A DNA stretch of 64,000 bases, from the NCBI GenBank assembly GCA_016712355.1, contig JADJRF010000005.1:620001-684000 (forward strand), read 5' to 3'. The notes below the pieces were generated by a model, which searched no databases, was not told where the DNA came from, and saw nothing but the letters and a program-made list of their open reading frames with translations. The stretch comes from Vampirovibrionales bacterium (lineage in GTDB: Bacteria; Cyanobacteriota; Vampirovibrionia; Vampirovibrionales; Vampirovibrionaceae). Positions 63,573 through 64,000 of the stretch are shown piece after piece. Each line of letters begins with the position of its first letter. Within the stretch, counting starts at the first letter, position 1. The translations under genes and the position numbers were made by a program.

Positions 63573-64000
63573 CTACGGAAACGCCGGGCGCAGGCCTAGA
63601 GGCGAAAACCCTTCTTCGTGTCCGGCCCAGGCGTTGTGACCATGGATGCTTTCCAGCGCCTCAACCTCTAGGGCGAAGCCCGCCACGCCGGGCAGATCGC
63701 GCAGCAATAAAATGGCGTCGCGCGCGACGTCTTCCACAAACTTGGGGTTGTCATACTGGCGCTCGGTAACGTATTTCTCGTCCTCGCGCTTCAGCACGGG
63801 ATAAACGGGACACGACGCGCACGATTCCAGCGCGCTGACGAGATCTTCAATCCATACCATCGGATGATCCTCGCCGGGATGATGGGCGCCGTTCAGGGTC
63901 TGCGGCCCGTTGTCGGTGGTTTGCATCACGCTCAGCAGACGGATTTCTGCGCGCTGGTTATGCGCGCCATAGTCAGAGATCGCCTTGCTGCACGGGCACA
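63573..64000 (-). CDS. folE2: GTP cyclohydrolase I type 2 (FolE2), 5' part beyond the window
   Basis: FolE2 converts GTP to dihydroneopterin triphosphate, replacing zinc-dependent FolE. The visible part is about 141 residues and the frame stays open to the right edge, so the start lies outside the window; the ATG at 63929 is internal. It contains CPCSKAISDYGAHNQRAEI, SCASCPVYPVLKREDEKYVTERQYDNPKFVEDV and LESIHGHNAWAG, the conserved core and C-terminal motifs of FolE2. The next gene encodes the PTPS/QueD-type enzyme that uses the product, which supports the assignment. Confidence 0.95.
   Translation of the reverse strand, partial: CPCSKAISDYGAHNQRAEIRLLSVMQTTDNGPQTLNGAHHPGEDHPMVWIEDLVSALESCASCPVYPVLKREDEKYVTERQYDNPKFVEDVARDAILLLRDLPGVAGFALEVEALESIHGHNAWAGHEEGFSPLGLRPAFP

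Overview
The window is GC-rich, densely packed bacterial chromosome with a tRNA-Leu(CAA) and a tRNA-Gln(UUG), no insertion sequences, no CRISPR array and no rRNA. Outer-membrane markers (a TolC-family channel, CMP-KDO synthetase, a bacterial lipocalin, a BamB-like beta-propeller) point to a diderm Gram-negative. MscL ends in a zinc ribbon, a form I associate with cyanobacteria and relatives, and several small proteins have no recognisable family. A non-photosynthetic cyanobacterial relative (Vampirovibrionia/Melainabacteria type) would fit, but this is a weak inference and no marker in the window decides it.

Layout, left to right. 1-9 kb: 3' end of a gene with a Gly/Ser/Thr repeat linker, a glucan phosphorylase-like gene coupled to a sulfurtransferase, deoC, tRNA-Leu, ahpC, a secreted Cys-rich protein, an EF-hand protein and a sugar aminotransferase/acyltransferase pair. 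9-19 kb: an orphan E2 acyltransferase with a fluoride channel, a fused double malic enzyme, mscL, miaA with a membrane-protein gene, and a GT39-like glycosyltransferase. 19.7-26.8 kb: a complete histidine operon hisG, hisC-HAD, hisB, hisH, hisF, hisA-IE, hisD. Most junctions are 4-bp ATGA overlaps, and two genes are unusual fusions. 27-31 kb: a 1180-residue RTX-type repeat protein on the minus strand, then a short self-contained transcription unit. 32-41 kb: ppdK, two hypothetical genes (one apparently frameshifted), a glycogen branching-type GH13 enzyme, proA, a small unknown protein and tRNA-Gln. 41-48 kb: a SprA-related HEAAH protein overlapping on the opposite strand a FliO/AMIN-like membrane protein, then a sugar ABC importer lacking its ATPase. 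48-64 kb: lipocalin, tolC-ubiD, a CHASE2 adenylate cyclase followed by a UspA protein, BamB-like/kdsB, a CCA-adding enzyme with a BioD-like protein, and folE2 with a tandem PTPS/QueD gene cut by the right edge.

How they work together. The his operon should supply every step of histidine synthesis; the HAD domain fused to HisC is the best candidate for the otherwise missing histidinol-phosphate phosphatase. The glucan phosphorylase-like protein, the branching enzyme, PPDK and the malic enzyme belong to glycogen and pyruvate/PEP/malate metabolism. FolE2 and the PTPS homologue form a GTP-to-pterin or 7-deazaguanine start. Convergent genes are packed so closely that several overlap at their 3' ends. 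The strongest oddities are the phosphorylase without its PLP lysine, the double malic enzyme whose halves have lost different motifs, the two his fusions, and the short terminated transcript at 31.2-31.4 kb.
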